DNA from: Actinacidiphila cocklensis
GTDB taxonomy: Bacteria; Actinomycetota; Actinomycetes; Streptomycetales; Streptomycetaceae
Assembly: GCF_907177275.1 (NCBI RefSeq)
Contig: NZ_CAJSLV010000062.1
Location: 39,040-103,039, forward strand
Length of the DNA: 64,000 nt
Reading direction: 5' to 3'
In this document: positions 33,594 through 44,672 of the stretch, piece after piece
Numbering within the stretch: the stretch's first letter is position 1
Layout: each line of letters opens with the position of its first letter
Made by a program: the position numbers and the translations under genes
The notes under the pieces: generated by a model
Databases searched by the model: none
What the model was told of the DNA's origin: nothing
What the model saw: only the letters and a program-made list of their open reading frames with translations

Positions 33594-34958
33594 TCAGCTG
33601 GTCGGCGGCAGTGACAGCCGCAGCCGCACGCCCTGCGGCAGCGGCTCCGCCGTCACGGTCCCGCCGTGCGTCTCGGCGATCTGCCGCACGATCGCCAGGC
33701 CCAGCCCGGAGCCGGGCAGCGAGCGCGCGGCCGGCGAGCGGTAGAAGCGGTCGAAGACGAAGGGCAGGTCGGCTGCGGGGATACCGGGGCCGCGGTCGCT
33801 CACGGACACGGCACCGGCGGCGGTCGTGGCCACGGTGATCCGGCCGCCGTCAGGGCTCCATTTTACGGCGTTGTCCACCAGATTGCCGATCGCGCGCTCC
33901 ACCGCGTCCGGGTCGGCGTGCACCAGGCACGGCTCCAGCTCCGCCGCGAAGTCCAGCCGCGGCGACCTGGCGGCGGCCCGCTCCACCACCCGCCGGGCCA
34001 GCAGGTCCAGCCGGGTGTCCTCGGTGTGCACCCGCACACCGCCGTAACGGCCCAGGTCCACCAGGTCGTTGACCAGCGAGGTCAGCTCGGCGGCCTGGGC
34101 GCGGGCCTCGGCGACCAGCGCGGGCGCCTGCGGATCGGCCAACCCCGGCCCCTCCGCGAGGAGTTCGAGGTTGGTGGTCAGGCTGGTCAGCGGGGTGCGC
34201 AGCTCGTGCGACGCGTCCGCGACCAGCCGGCGCTGCGCGCCCACCGACTCGTCGAGGGCCGCCATCATCGCCGCGAACGACCGGGTGAGCCGGGCGATCT
34301 CGTCCCGCCCGTCGGCCGAGAGCCGCGCGGTCAGATCCTGCGTCGCGGTGACGTGCTCCACGGTCTCGGTCAGCTGCCGCACCGGCCGCAGTACCCGCCC
34401 GGCCGCCAGCCGCCCCACCGCTGCCGCCAGGACGCAGCCGCCCGCCGCGATCGCCGCCAGCAGGAGGGCCAGCCGGTTCAGGGCGCTGTGCACCACCGAC
34501 GTCGGCACCGCGGTACGCACCAGCACGCCGGGGCTGCCGGTCATCTGCGCGGTGTAGATCCGGTACCGCCGGCCGCCGTAGTCGGCGTCGTGGAAGTACG
34601 CCGGGCTGCTGCCCTCCGCGACCGCCACATCCCGTTTGCTGACGTCGGTGAATCCGTCCGTGGCCCCTACGGCGATCGGCGGGATCAGGAACTGGAGCAG
34701 GTCGGAGCCGACGTTGACCGGCCCGGTCGGGATCACCGGACGGTCCGGCGCCACCCCGGGCGTCTTGGCCGCCACCTCACCCTTCTCCTTGAACGCCTTC
34801 ACCATGTCGGGCGCCTGGCCGGCGGCCGACACCAGGTCCGCGTCGTGCTGCTCGTTCAACTTGGCGCCCAGGGACGGGTACAGCACCAGCGAGGCGAGCA
34901 ACAGCGCGGCCAGTACGGCTAGTCCGCCCGCGAGCGCCAGCCGGTCGCGCAGGCTCAC
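33594..34958 (-). CDS. Sensor histidine kinase
   Basis: A 454-residue membrane kinase: TM1 (~8-28), extracytoplasmic sensor (~30-155), TM2 (~160-182), HAMP (~183-235), dimerisation domain with phospho-accepting His251 in DASHELRTPLTSL, then HATPase_c with N box IGNLVDNAVKWS, G1 VSDRGPGIP, F box FDRFYR and G2 GSGLGLAIVRQIAETHGG. It overlaps the response-regulator gene by four bases (ATGA), a standard two-component pair of the OmpR class. The signal is unknown. Confidence 0.93.
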   Translation of the reverse strand: MSLRDRLALAGGLAVLAALLLASLVLYPSLGAKLNEQHDADLVSAAGQAPDMVKAFKEKGEVAAKTPGVAPDRPVIPTGPVNVGSDLLQFLIPPIAVGATDGFTDVSKRDVAVAEGSSPAYFHDADYGGRRYRIYTAQMTGSPGVLVRTAVPTSVVHSALNRLALLLAAIAAGGCVLAAAVGRLAAGRVLRPVRQLTETVEHVTATQDLTARLSADGRDEIARLTRSFAAMMAALDESVGAQRRLVADASHELRTPLTSLTTNLELLAEGPGLADPQAPALVAEARAQAAELTSLVNDLVDLGRYGGVRVHTEDTRLDLLARRVVERAAARSPRLDFAAELEPCLVHADPDAVERAIGNLVDNAVKWSPDGGRITVATTAAGAVSVSDRGPGIPAADLPFVFDRFYRSPAARSLPGSGLGLAIVRQIAETHGGTVTAEPLPQGVRLRLSLPPTS

Positions 34959-35626
34959 GGCCCCTCCCGCAGCACGTAGCCCAGGCCGCGTACGGTCTGC
35001 ACCAGCCGCGGCTCACCGTCCGCCTCCAGCTTGGCGCGCAAGTAACTCATGTACACCCACAGGGCGTTGGAAGACGGGCCGAAGTCGTAGCCCCACACCG
35101 AGTCGAAGATGAGGGTGCGGCTCAGCACCCGGCGCGGGTTGCGCAGGAACAGTTCGAGGAGTGCGTACTCGGTCCTGGTCAGGTCGAGGACCCGGCCACC
35201 GCGGGTGGCCCGGCACGCGGCGGTGTCCAGTTCCAGGTCCGCGAACCGCAGCAGCTCCTGGTCGGCGCCGCTGCGGCGCAGCAGCGCCCTGATCCTGGCC
35301 CGCAGCTCCTCCAGCGCGAAGGGCTTGGCCAGGTAGTCGTCCGCGCCCGCGTCCAGGCCCGCGACCCGGTCGGCGACCAGGTCGCGGGCGGTGAGCATCA
35401 GGATCGGCGTGCGGTCGCCGCGTGCCCGCAGGGTGCGGCAGACCTCCAGTCCGTTCGGCTCGGGCATCAGGATGTCCAGCACCACCGCGTCCTGCCGGCC
35501 GGCGGCCAGCGACGCCAGCGCGGTGGCGCCGTCCGCCGCCACCGAGACCTCGTACCCGTCCCGGGTCAGGGCGTGCGCCAGCGAACGGCGTACCGCGTCA
35601 TCGTCGTCAACCACCAGCACTCGCAT
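34955..35626 (-). CDS. OmpR/PhoB-family response regulator
   Basis: A 223-residue regulator: receiver domain (1-~115) with acidic pocket VVDDDD, phospho-acceptor Asp51 in VVLDILMP, Thr in LMLTARD and Lys in YLAKPF; C-terminal winged helix (~125-220) ending in RLVQTVRGLGYVLREG. Partner of the overlapping histidine kinase. It starts 24 bases after the stop of the secreted repeat protein, so the three probably form one transcript. Confidence 0.95.
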   Translation of the reverse strand: MRVLVVDDDDAVRRSLAHALTRDGYEVSVAADGATALASLAAGRQDAVVLDILMPEPNGLEVCRTLRARGDRTPILMLTARDLVADRVAGLDAGADDYLAKPFALEELRARIRALLRRSGADQELLRFADLELDTAACRATRGGRVLDLTRTEYALLELFLRNPRRVLSRTLIFDSVWGYDFGPSSNALWVYMSYLRAKLEADGEPRLVQTVRGLGYVLREGP

Positions 35627-35650
35627 GGCGTCAGGGTGCCGTAACGCTTG

Positions 35651-36424
35651 TCAGCGCAGGATCAGGGTCATGCCGGCGTCGGCGGCCTTCTTGCCGGGGG
35701 CCTCCTTGCCGGGTGCCGGCTTGCCCTTGCCGTCCTTGCCCCCCTTGCCGTCCTTGCCGTCGCCCCTGCCCGGGTCGGGCTTGCAGGTGGGCTTGCCGTC
35801 GCCCGGCTTGCCCGCGGCCGACTTGAGCTGGAAGAGCGCCTTGGTGAGCTGCTGCGGGGTGACCCCGAGGCGGGCGGCGACCGCGGCGAAGGCCGGGCTG
35901 TTCTCGTCGACGGTGCCCTTCGGGCCGGTGGCCATCTTCTGCAGGGCGTCCAGGGCCACCTGGGCCTTGGCCTGCGATACGCCGAGCACCTTGGCCAGTT
36001 GGGCGGCGGTGAACACGGTGGCGGGGCCGCTCTTGTCGTCCTTCCCGCCCTTGGCGCCCCGGTCGTCCTTGGTGCCCTTGCCCTCCTTGGCGTCCTTTCC
36101 GCCCGGCGCGGGGCGGGTGCCGCCGAGGATTTCCACCAGGGTCTTGCGGGCCTTGGCCGTGGAGATGCCCATGTCCTTGGCGAAGATCGCCACGACCTTG
36201 TCCGTCAGCTTGCCGCCGGTCGCGCCGAGCGCGATCTTGACGTCCCTGAGGGCGTTCTCCAGCTTCGCGTCCCGCTGGGCCGGTGCGCACTGCGCCGGCT
36301 TCTTGCCGGCGGTGCTCCCCGACGCGGGGCCTGTGCCGTGGCTTGCGCCGGCGGCGGAGGCCGTGGCGGCCCCCAGGGCCAGGATGATGGCTGTCGCGGT
36401 GGTGAGTGCGGTCTTGTGGCGCAC
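35651..36424 (-). CDS. Secreted Lys/Gly-rich protein with helical repeats, co-operonic with a two-component system
   Basis: A 257-residue exported protein of unknown function. GTG start (36424) behind GAAAGGGGG; signal peptide 1-~25 (TAIILALGAATASAAG). Two to three short helical modules of similar pattern follow: IFAKDMGISTAKARKTLVEI (~75), LAKVLGVSQAKAQVALDALQ (~135) and AARLGVTPQQLTKALFQLK (~180). They are separated by charged low-complexity spacers rich in Lys, Gly and Asp (~100-125 and ~200-240). The modules look like helix-turn-helix repeats, but the protein is exported, so DNA binding is unlikely. Position directly before the response regulator suggests it is part of, or a target of, that sensory system. 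Confidence 0.7.
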   Translation of the reverse strand: MRHKTALTTATAIILALGAATASAAGASHGTGPASGSTAGKKPAQCAPAQRDAKLENALRDVKIALGATGGKLTDKVVAIFAKDMGISTAKARKTLVEILGGTRPAPGGKDAKEGKGTKDDRGAKGGKDDKSGPATVFTAAQLAKVLGVSQAKAQVALDALQKMATGPKGTVDENSPAFAAVAARLGVTPQQLTKALFQLKSAAGKPGDGKPTCKPDPGRGDGKDGKGGKDGKGKPAPGKEAPGKKAADAGMTLILR

Positions 36425-36728
36425 GGTGCGCCCCCTTTCTTCCGTGCTGCCAGCACACCAAGGCGCGCTTCACGCCGGCATCGGCGAACCTTAGGACTTC
36501 CCTAGAACTCTCCGCCCTCCCGGGCGCGCCCCGTCCCGGGACCTTCCCCCGGCGGGTGGCCTGTCGCGCAGTTCCGCCCCCGGAGCTTCGCCCGGGGTAC
36601 CCCCAGCGCCCCTTCTGGCCTGCGTCCTCCTGTGCACGGGGTTCGCGCCCGGCGGGGTGGGGGAGGGGCGGATAAAGTTGACGTGGTGCGGGTCGGTCCG
36701 CGGGGTGCGGGCCGGGATGGGAGGGCCG
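36425..36728. other. 304-base divergent intergenic region with a degenerate streptomycete repeat
   Basis: Between the divergent starts of the secreted repeat protein and glnE. It holds a 13-bp palindrome gtgctgccagcac (36444-36456), and around 36560-36615 a C-rich stretch (gcgcagttccgcccc, cggggtacccccagcgcccc) that resembles, in degenerate form, a repeat often scattered through streptomycete genomes. GGGAGG just before 36729 is the glnE ribosome binding site. No coding sequence is evident. Confidence 0.4.
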
Positions 36729-39728
36729 ATGCAGGGCCGACGCAGCAGTACGTTCACCCGACTGCTCCGACACGGCTTCACCGACCCCGCCGCGGCCGAG
36801 CGGCTCCTCGACGTACCGGAGCTGTCAGCCGTCCGCGCCGACCCCGTGCTGCTGGAAGCGCTGGGCGCCACCGCCGACCCGGACCAGGCGCTGCTGGGCC
36901 TCGTCCGGCTGGTCGAGGCCCTCGATCCGGACGAGCGGCGCGCGCTGCTGGACACCGTGACCACCGCCAAGCCGCTGCGCGACCGCCTGCTGGGGGTGCT
37001 GGGCGCCTCGGAGGCGCTCGGGGACCACCTGGCCAGGCACCCGGGGGACTGGCACGCGCTGGTCACGTACGAGGCGGCCGACCTGCACCCGGGCGTCGCC
37101 GAGTTCGAGCGGGGCCTCGCCGCGGCGACCGACCCCGACGCGCTGCGTGCCGCGTACCGCCGGTGCCTGCTGGGGATAGCGGCCCGTGACGTGTGCGGCA
37201 CCAGCGACCTGGTGCACACGGCGGCCGAGCTGGCCGACCTCGCGACGGCCACGCTGCGTGCGGCGCTGGCCATCGCCGCCGCCGAGGCCCCGCACGACGC
37301 CGCGGCAGCCCGCCTCGCGGTGATCGGCATGGGCAAATGCGGCGGCCACGAGCTGAACTACGTCTCCGACGTCGACGTGATCTTCGTGGCCGAGCCGTCC
37401 GAGGCCGTCGAGGAGGTCGAGGCGGTCAGGGCCGCGACCCGGCTCGCCGCCCGGATGATGCGGGTGTGCTCCGACACCACCGCGGAGGGCACGATCTGGC
37501 CGGTCGACGCGAACCTGCGGCCCGAGGGCAAGAACGGCCCGCTGGTGCGCACCCTGTCCAGCCACCTGGCGTACTACGCGAGGTGGGCGAAGACCTGGGA
37601 GTTCCAGGCGCTGCTGAAGGCCCGCCCGGTCGCCGGCGACCCGGCGCTCGGCGCCGAGTACGTCGCCGCGATCCGCCCGCTGGTGTGGCAGGCCGCCGAG
37701 CGCGAGCACTTCGTGACCGACGTGCAGCAGATGCGCCGCCGGGTCGTGGACAACATCCCAGCCGCCCAGGTGGAGCGGGAGCTCAAGCTCGGCCCCGGCG
37801 GGCTGCGGGACGTGGAGTTCGCCGTCCAGCTGCTGCAACTGGTGCACGGCCGCACCGACAGCTCGCTGCGCAGCGGCACCACGCTGACCGCGCTCGCCGA
37901 GCTGGCCGCCGGCGGCTACGTGGGCCGGGCGGACGCCGCCTCGCTGGACGACGCCTACCGCTTCCTGCGGCTGATGGAGCACCGCATCCAGCTGCACAAG
38001 ATGCGCCGCACCCACCTGGTGCCCGCCGACGAGGCGGGCCTGCGGCGCCTCGGGCGCGGCCTGGGCTTCCGCTCGGAGCCGGTCGCGAACCTGACCAGGG
38101 AGTGGAAGCGGCACGGCATGGAGGTGCGGCGGCTGCACGAGAAGCTGTTCTACCGGCCGCTGCTGGAATCCGTCGCGCAGCTCGGCACCGACGACACCCG
38201 GCTGAGCACCGACGCGGCCCGGCAGCGCCTCCAGGCGCTCGGCTACGCCGACCCGGCCGGCGCGATACGCCACCTGGAGGCGCTGGCCAGCGGGGTCAGC
38301 CGCAAGGCGGCGATCCAGCGCACCCTGCTGCCGGTGCTGCTCGGCTGGTTCGCGGACTCCGCCGACCCGGACGCCGGGCTGCTGGGCTTCCGCAAGGTCT
38401 CCGACGCGCTGGGCCTGACGCCCTGGTATCTGCGGCTGCTGCGGGACGAGGGCGCCGCGGCCCAGCGGCTGGCCCGGGTGCTCTCCTCCGGGCGGATGGC
38501 CCCTGACCTGCTGCTGCGCGCCCCCGAGGCGGTCGCGGTGCTCGGCTCGGTGGACGGCGGCCTGGTGCCGCGCGACCATGCCGTGCTCGAACAGGAGGTG
38601 CTGGCCGCGGTGGGCCGCGCGGAGGGTCCCGAGCAGGCCATCGCCGCGGTCCGCGGGGTACGCCGGCGGGAGCTGTTCCGTACGGCGGCGGCCGACCTCA
38701 TCGACACCTACGGCGACGACGTCGAGGCCGACGAGGACCGGGTGGACGCGGCGGATCTGGTCGACCGGGTCGGCTGCGCCGTCTTCGGCCTGACCGCGGC
38801 GACCCTCGCCGGCGCCCTGCGCGCCGCGGTCAACGCGGTGACCGGCAACGACGCCCGGCCGCTGCCGACGCGGTTCGCGGTCATCGGCATGGGTCGCTTC
38901 GGCGGCCGGGAGCTGGGCTACGGCTCGGACGCCGACGTGCTCTTCGTCCACGAGCCGCGGGACGGCGTGGACCAGGAGGAGGCCGGCCGCGCCGCCCTCG
39001 CGGTCGCCGACGAGATGCGCCGGCTGCTGCAGATCCCCACCGCCGACCCGCCGCTGCTGGTCGACGCCGACCTGCGCCCCGAGGGCAAGAGCGGCCCGCT
39101 GGTCCGCAGCCTGGCGTCGTACGCCGCCTACTACCGCAGGTGGTCGCTGGTGTGGGAGAGCCAGGCGCTGCTGCGGGCGATGCCGGTGGCCGGCGACCAG
39201 GACCTGGGGACCCGCTTCATGGAGCTGATCGACCCGCTGCGCTACCCGGCGGGCGGCCTGGACGAGGAGGCGGTCCGCGAGATCCGCCGGCTCAAGGCGC
39301 GGATGGAGTCCGAGCGGCTGCCGCGCGGCGCCGACCGCACCACCCACGCCAAACTGGGCCGCGGCGGGCTGTCCGACGTCGAGTGGACCGTCCAGCTGCT
39401 CCAGCTCCAGCACGCTGGCCGGCTGCCCGAGCTGCGCACCACCGGCACCCGGCAGGCGCTGGCCGCGGCGGTCGGGGCGGACCTGATCGACCCGGCGGAC
39501 GCGGCCGTCCTGGACGAGGCATGGGTGCTGGCCACCCGGGTGCGCAACGCCGTGATGCTGGTACGCGGCCGGCCCGGCGACACCTTCCCCGGCGACGGGC
39601 GCGAGCTGGCCGCGGTGGGCCGCTACCTCGGCTTCCCGCCCGGCCACGTCGGCGACATGCTGGAGGACTACCGCAGGCGGACGCGGCGGGCACGGGCAGT
39701 GGTGGACCGGCTGTTCTACCAGGGCTGA
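36729..39728 (+). CDS. glnE: Bifunctional glutamine synthetase adenylyltransferase / adenylyl-removing enzyme
   Basis: A 999-residue enzyme that attaches and removes AMP on the regulatory tyrosine of GSI-type glutamine synthetase. It has two nucleotidyltransferase modules, each with its own metal motif: GMGKCGGHELNYVSDVDVIF (~200, adenylyl-removing half) and GMGRFGGRELGYGSDADVLF (~720, adenylylating half). Each is followed by DANLRPEGKNGPLVR or DADLRPEGKSGPLVR, and PII-UMP-type helical domains lie between. The ATG at 36729 is chosen because GGGAGG stands four to five bases before it and MQGRRSSTFTRLLRHGF is the conserved start. Its usual target, glnA, is not in this window; GlnII-type enzymes are not adenylylated. 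Confidence 0.95.
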   Translation: MQGRRSSTFTRLLRHGFTDPAAAERLLDVPELSAVRADPVLLEALGATADPDQALLGLVRLVEALDPDERRALLDTVTTAKPLRDRLLGVLGASEALGDHLARHPGDWHALVTYEAADLHPGVAEFERGLAAATDPDALRAAYRRCLLGIAARDVCGTSDLVHTAAELADLATATLRAALAIAAAEAPHDAAAARLAVIGMGKCGGHELNYVSDVDVIFVAEPSEAVEEVEAVRAATRLAARMMRVCSDTTAEGTIWPVDANLRPEGKNGPLVRTLSSHLAYYARWAKTWEFQALLKARPVAGDPALGAEYVAAIRPLVWQAAEREHFVTDVQQMRRRVVDNIPAAQVERELKLGPGGLRDVEFAVQLLQLVHGRTDSSLRSGTTLTALAELAAGGYVGRADAASLDDAYRFLRLMEHRIQLHKMRRTHLVPADEAGLRRLGRGLGFRSEPVANLTREWKRHGMEVRRLHEKLFYRPLLESVAQLGTDDTRLSTDAARQRLQALGYADPAGAIRHLEALASGVSRKAAIQRTLLPVLLGWFADSADPDAGLLGFRKVSDALGLTPWYLRLLRDEGAAAQRLARVLSSGRMAPDLLLRAPEAVAVLGSVDGGLVPRDHAVLEQEVLAAVGRAEGPEQAIAAVRGVRRRELFRTAAADLIDTYGDDVEADEDRVDAADLVDRVGCAVFGLTAATLAGALRAAVNAVTGNDARPLPTRFAVIGMGRFGGRELGYGSDADVLFVHEPRDGVDQEEAGRAALAVADEMRRLLQIPTADPPLLVDADLRPEGKSGPLVRSLASYAAYYRRWSLVWESQALLRAMPVAGDQDLGTRFMELIDPLRYPAGGLDEEAVREIRRLKARMESERLPRGADRTTHAKLGRGGLSDVEWTVQLLQLQHAGRLPELRTTGTRQALAAAVGADLIDPADAAVLDEAWVLATRVRNAVMLVRGRPGDTFPGDGRELAAVGRYLGFPPGHVGDMLEDYRRRTRRARAVVDRLFYQG

Positions 39729-39839
39729 CGAGCGAGCATCCGCAGTGGCCGGCCGAGGAACGAGGTCGTCCGCGGAGGACGCGAGGAGGAAGACCGAGCG
39801 ATGAAGCGGGAGGGCTGACGAGCGGTGAAGCGGGAGGGT
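39729..39839 (+). repeat. Imperfect direct repeats downstream of glnE
   Basis: The word gggctgacgagcg, spanning the glnE stop, recurs at ~39812, and gaagcgggaggg occurs twice (~39803 and ~39827), each followed by ctgac or ttgac. They look like a small local duplication between convergent genes. The stretch is not coding. Confidence 0.5.
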
Positions 39840-39858
39840 TGACCCCTGGCAGGGGTCA
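39840..39858. terminator. Convergent terminator between glnE and the PAP2 gene
   Basis: tgacccc and ggggtca, a perfect 7-bp stem with a 5-base loop. The right arm contains the stop codon of the minus-strand PAP2 gene (39856-39858), so it can serve glnE directly and the PAP2 gene only partly. Confidence 0.5.
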
Positions 39859-40764
39859 GCCCTCGGCCGCCTCGGGGTGCTTTTCGAGCGACAGCGACCC
39901 CGTGGCGTACTTCGGCAGCGCGTACACCCACCGGCCGTAGAGGACGTAGGCCACCGCGTAGCCGATGGCCAGGCACAGCGCACCGCCGACCGCGTCCATC
40001 CAGAAGTGGTTGCCGGTGGAGACGATCACCAGGAGCGTCGCCACCGGGTAGAGCGCGCCGAGGATACGCGCCCACAGCGGTTTGGCCAGCGTCACGATGG
40101 TGATGCCGCACCACAGCGACCAGCCGATGTGCATCGACGGCATCGCCGCGTACTGGTTGGACACCTGCGCCAGGTCGCCCTGCGAGAGCGAGCCCCAGGT
40201 GTGGTGCAGCATCACCGTGTCGACGAAGCCGCCGCCGGTCATCAGCCGCGGCGGGGCCAGCGGATACGCCCAGAAGCCGATCAGCGCCAGCCAGGTGGTC
40301 ATGAAGACCACCAGGCGGGCCGGGCCGTACCGGCCGGGGTGGCAGATGTAGAGCCATATCAACACGCCCACGGTCACTATGAAGTGCAGTGTGGCGTAGT
40401 AGTAGTTCATCCCCACGATCAGCCACGTCACGGAGTTCACGCCGTGGTTGACACCGCGCTCGACGGCCAGGCCCAGGTGGTGTTCGAGCGTCCAGATCGC
40501 GTCGGCGTGCCGCAGTGCGGCCGTCTGCTGCTCCGGCACCGCGTTCCTGATCTGCGAGTACAGGTAGTAGCTGACGCCGATCAGCATGATCTCGAACCAC
40601 AGCCTGGGGTGGCGGGGGGTGCGCACTCTCTCCATCACTGAATGGACCAGTCCCGGTCGGGCCGTGCTCTCAGCTCCATCGGAGGTGTGCGAACCGGTGG
40701 AGTTCTGCGGTGCGGCGGAACGGCCATCTGTCGTGTTCGCGGTCTTCGCAGTCGGTTCCCCCAT
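39856..40764 (-). CDS. PAP2-superfamily membrane protein (inositol phosphorylceramide synthase-like)
   Basis: A 302-residue membrane protein with about six helices. The PAP2 catalytic region is of the Aur1/Ipt type: QYAAMPSMHIGWSLWCGI (PSMH motif) and STGNHFWMDAVGGAL (GNHFWMD motif with catalytic His). Such proteins transfer or remove phosphate groups on lipids at the outer membrane face; the substrate is not known for the actinobacterial ones. The start is uncertain: the ATG at 40764 lacks a good ribosome binding site, and an internal ATG at ~40635 (MERVRTPRHPRLWF) is the first conserved part. It runs convergent to glnE. Confidence 0.82.
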   Translation of the reverse strand: MGEPTAKTANTTDGRSAAPQNSTGSHTSDGAESTARPGLVHSVMERVRTPRHPRLWFEIMLIGVSYYLYSQIRNAVPEQQTAALRHADAIWTLEHHLGLAVERGVNHGVNSVTWLIVGMNYYYATLHFIVTVGVLIWLYICHPGRYGPARLVVFMTTWLALIGFWAYPLAPPRLMTGGGFVDTVMLHHTWGSLSQGDLAQVSNQYAAMPSMHIGWSLWCGITIVTLAKPLWARILGALYPVATLLVIVSTGNHFWMDAVGGALCLAIGYAVAYVLYGRWVYALPKYATGSLSLEKHPEAAEG

Positions 40765-40801
40765 AGGAGACCAGTCTGCCAGATGTGTCCCGTGTTGCGG
40801 A

Positions 40802-41917
40802 TCAGCCGCAGGTCGGATCGTGGGCCGTCCGGGTGGTCTTTCGGCCATCGGGCTTCGGGGCGGCGGACTGGGCCGGCAGCGGGGCGTTCTGGGCGTTCTG
40901 ACCGGTGGGGCCGGCCGCGGTCGACCCGCGGACGACCAGTTCGGGCAGGAAGACGAACTCGCTGTGCGGGGCAGGGGTGCCGCCGACCTCCTCCAGCAGC
41001 GCGTTGACCGCCGCCTGGCCCATCGCCGTCACCGGCTGCCTGATGGTGGTCAGTGGAGGGTCGGTGAACGCGATCAGCGGCGAGTCGTCGAAGCCCACCA
41101 CGGACACGTCGTCCGGAACCGACAGGCCCTGCTGCCTGGCCGCCCTGATCGCGCCCAGCGCCATCATGTCGGAGGCGCAGACGACGGCCGTGCAGCCGTC
41201 CGCTATCAGCGCCGACGCGGCCGCCTGGCCACCCTCAAGGGTGAACAGCGAGTGCTGCACCAGGCCGAGCGCCTCGTCCTCCGCCATGCCCAGCACGTCG
41301 GACATCGACGTCACGAAGCCCTCGATCTTCCTGCGCACCGGGACGAAACGCTTCTGCCCCACCGCGAGGCCGATCCTGCGGTGCCCGAGCGCAGCCAGAT
41401 GCGTCACCGCCAGCCGCATCGCGCCCCGGTCGTCGGGCGACACGAAGGGCGCGTTGACCTTCTCGGTGAAGCCGTTGATCAGCACGAACGGCACGCCCTG
41501 GCCCTGCAGCCTGGCGTAGCGCTCCATGTCGGCGGTGCAGTCGGCGTGCAGCCCCGACACGAAGATGATCCCGGCCACGCCCCGCTCGACCAGCATCTCC
41601 ACCAGCTCGTCCTCGGTGGAGCCGCCGGGCGTCTGGGTGGCCAGCACGGGGGTGTAGCCCTGCCGGGTCAGCGCCTGGCCGATGATCTGCGCGAAGGCCG
41701 GGAAGATCGGGTTGTCCAGCTCGGGGGTGATCAGCCCGACCAGCCCCGCGCTGCGCTGCCGCAGCCGGACCGGGCGCTCGTACCCCAGCAGGTCGAGCGC
41801 GGCCAGCACTGATTCGCGGGTGGTGGCGGAAACCCCGGGTTTGCCGTTGAGCACCCGGCTGACCGTCGCTTCGCTGACCCCCGCCTGGGCTGCGATGTCA
41901 GCGAGCCGCGCGGTCAC
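40802..41917 (-). CDS. malR: LacI-family maltose-operon repressor MalR
   Basis: A 371-residue regulator. HTH at the extreme N terminus (LADIAAQAGVSEATVSRVLN) and an effector-binding domain (GLVGLITPELDNPIFPAFAQ; CTAVVCASDMMALGAIRAAR; VPDDVSVVGFDDSPLIAFTD), then a Pro/Ala-rich C-terminal tail. The GTG at 41917 gives the family's usual start VTARLADIAAQAG; the frame stays open 33 bases further. The sequence fits, from memory, S. coelicolor MalR, repressor of malEFG. It lies 34 bases downstream of the GH13 gene on the same strand, so it is probably the last gene of the mal transcript, not divergent from malE as I recall for S. coelicolor. Confidence 0.88.
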   Translation of the reverse strand: MTARLADIAAQAGVSEATVSRVLNGKPGVSATTRESVLAALDLLGYERPVRLRQRSAGLVGLITPELDNPIFPAFAQIIGQALTRQGYTPVLATQTPGGSTEDELVEMLVERGVAGIIFVSGLHADCTADMERYARLQGQGVPFVLINGFTEKVNAPFVSPDDRGAMRLAVTHLAALGHRRIGLAVGQKRFVPVRRKIEGFVTSMSDVLGMAEDEALGLVQHSLFTLEGGQAAASALIADGCTAVVCASDMMALGAIRAARQQGLSVPDDVSVVGFDDSPLIAFTDPPLTTIRQPVTAMGQAAVNALLEEVGGTPAPHSEFVFLPELVVRGSTAAGPTGQNAQNAPLPAQSAAPKPDGRKTTRTAHDPTCG

Positions 41918-41951
41918 AGCACCGGATGCTATTGGACGGAATGCCACCACG

Positions 41952-43688
<1,737 letters not shown>

Positions 43689-43756
43689 GGATTCCCTTGT
43701 CGGGTGCGGGGGATCGACTTGTGGCATGCGTTGGTGCGGGGCGGTGCTGCGGGCCG

Positions 43757-44659
43757 TCAACCCTTGGTGCCGCCGGCGGTCAGGCCGGTCACCAGATGGC
43801 GCTGGACGAGCAGGAAGACGATGGTCGCGGGTATCGCGATCAGCACCGAGGCGGCGGTCATGCTGCCCCAGTCCGCGCGCTGGTCGGAGGCGAAGGTGCG
43901 GATGCCCGCCGCCAGCGTGGAGTGGTCCCTGCCCATGAACTGCGCCGAGTACGCGACTTCGCCCCAGGCGGTCAGGAAGCTGTAGAAGGCGGTGACGGCC
44001 AGCCCCGGGCGGGCCAGCGGCACGATCAGCCGCCAGAAGGTGCCGAACGGGGTCAGCCCGTCGACCCGGCCGGCCTCGTCGATGTCGCGCGGGATGGTGT
44101 CGAAGTAGCCCTTGAGCATCCACGCGCAGAAGGGCACCGCGATGGTGCAGTAGACCAGGACCAGGCCGAGGTAGGTGTCGATCAGGTCCAGCTGCGCCAG
44201 CAGGTTGTACAGCGGCACGATCAGTACCGCCATCGGGAACATCTGGGTGACCAGGAAGGTCCACATCAGCGATTTGTGGCCGGGGAAGCGCATCCGGGAG
44301 ATCGCGTAGCCCGCGCTGGCGGAGATCAGCACGCCGAGCACGGTGGTGGCGCCGGCCACGATCACCGAGTTGAGGAACCACTTGGGGAAGCTGGTGTGCA
44401 GCAGCACGAACCGGTAGTTGGCCAGGCCCAGGTGCTTGAGCACCTCGTGCGGCTGCTGCCAGGACGTGCTGGGGCCGAGCGAGATGAACAGGATCCACAG
44501 CACGGGGAAGACCGCGATGGCGCTCGCGGTGATCAGGGCGGCGTGCAGCGCGATCGACGCGCCGCGGCTGCGCTCGCCCCGCCCGCGGTGGCGTTCCGCG
44601 GCGGTACCGCGTGAGGAGGTCGTGGTGGCGGCCGGGCCGCTGTGGGTGGTGGCACTCAT
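43757..44659 (-). CDS. malG: Maltodextrin ABC transporter permease MalG
   Basis: A 300-residue inner-membrane permease with six predicted helices after a polar head (~1-35). The EAA loop is DIDEAGRVDGLTPFGTFWRL, near residue 190. It follows malF by 13 bases. With MalF it forms the membrane channel of the importer; the ATPase is not in the cluster and is presumably the shared MsiK, as known for Streptomyces. Confidence 0.92.
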   Translation of the reverse strand: MSATTHSGPAATTTSSRGTAAERHRGRGERSRGASIALHAALITASAIAVFPVLWILFISLGPSTSWQQPHEVLKHLGLANYRFVLLHTSFPKWFLNSVIVAGATTVLGVLISASAGYAISRMRFPGHKSLMWTFLVTQMFPMAVLIVPLYNLLAQLDLIDTYLGLVLVYCTIAVPFCAWMLKGYFDTIPRDIDEAGRVDGLTPFGTFWRLIVPLARPGLAVTAFYSFLTAWGEVAYSAQFMGRDHSTLAAGIRTFASDQRADWGSMTAASVLIAIPATIVFLLVQRHLVTGLTAGGTKG

Positions 44660-44672
44660 GGTGATCCGGCTC

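Noticed and set aside
36825..39983. A 1,052-codon open frame antisense to glnE
   Set aside because: The plus strand encodes an unmistakable GlnE with both metal motifs; the antisense translation is compositional noise.
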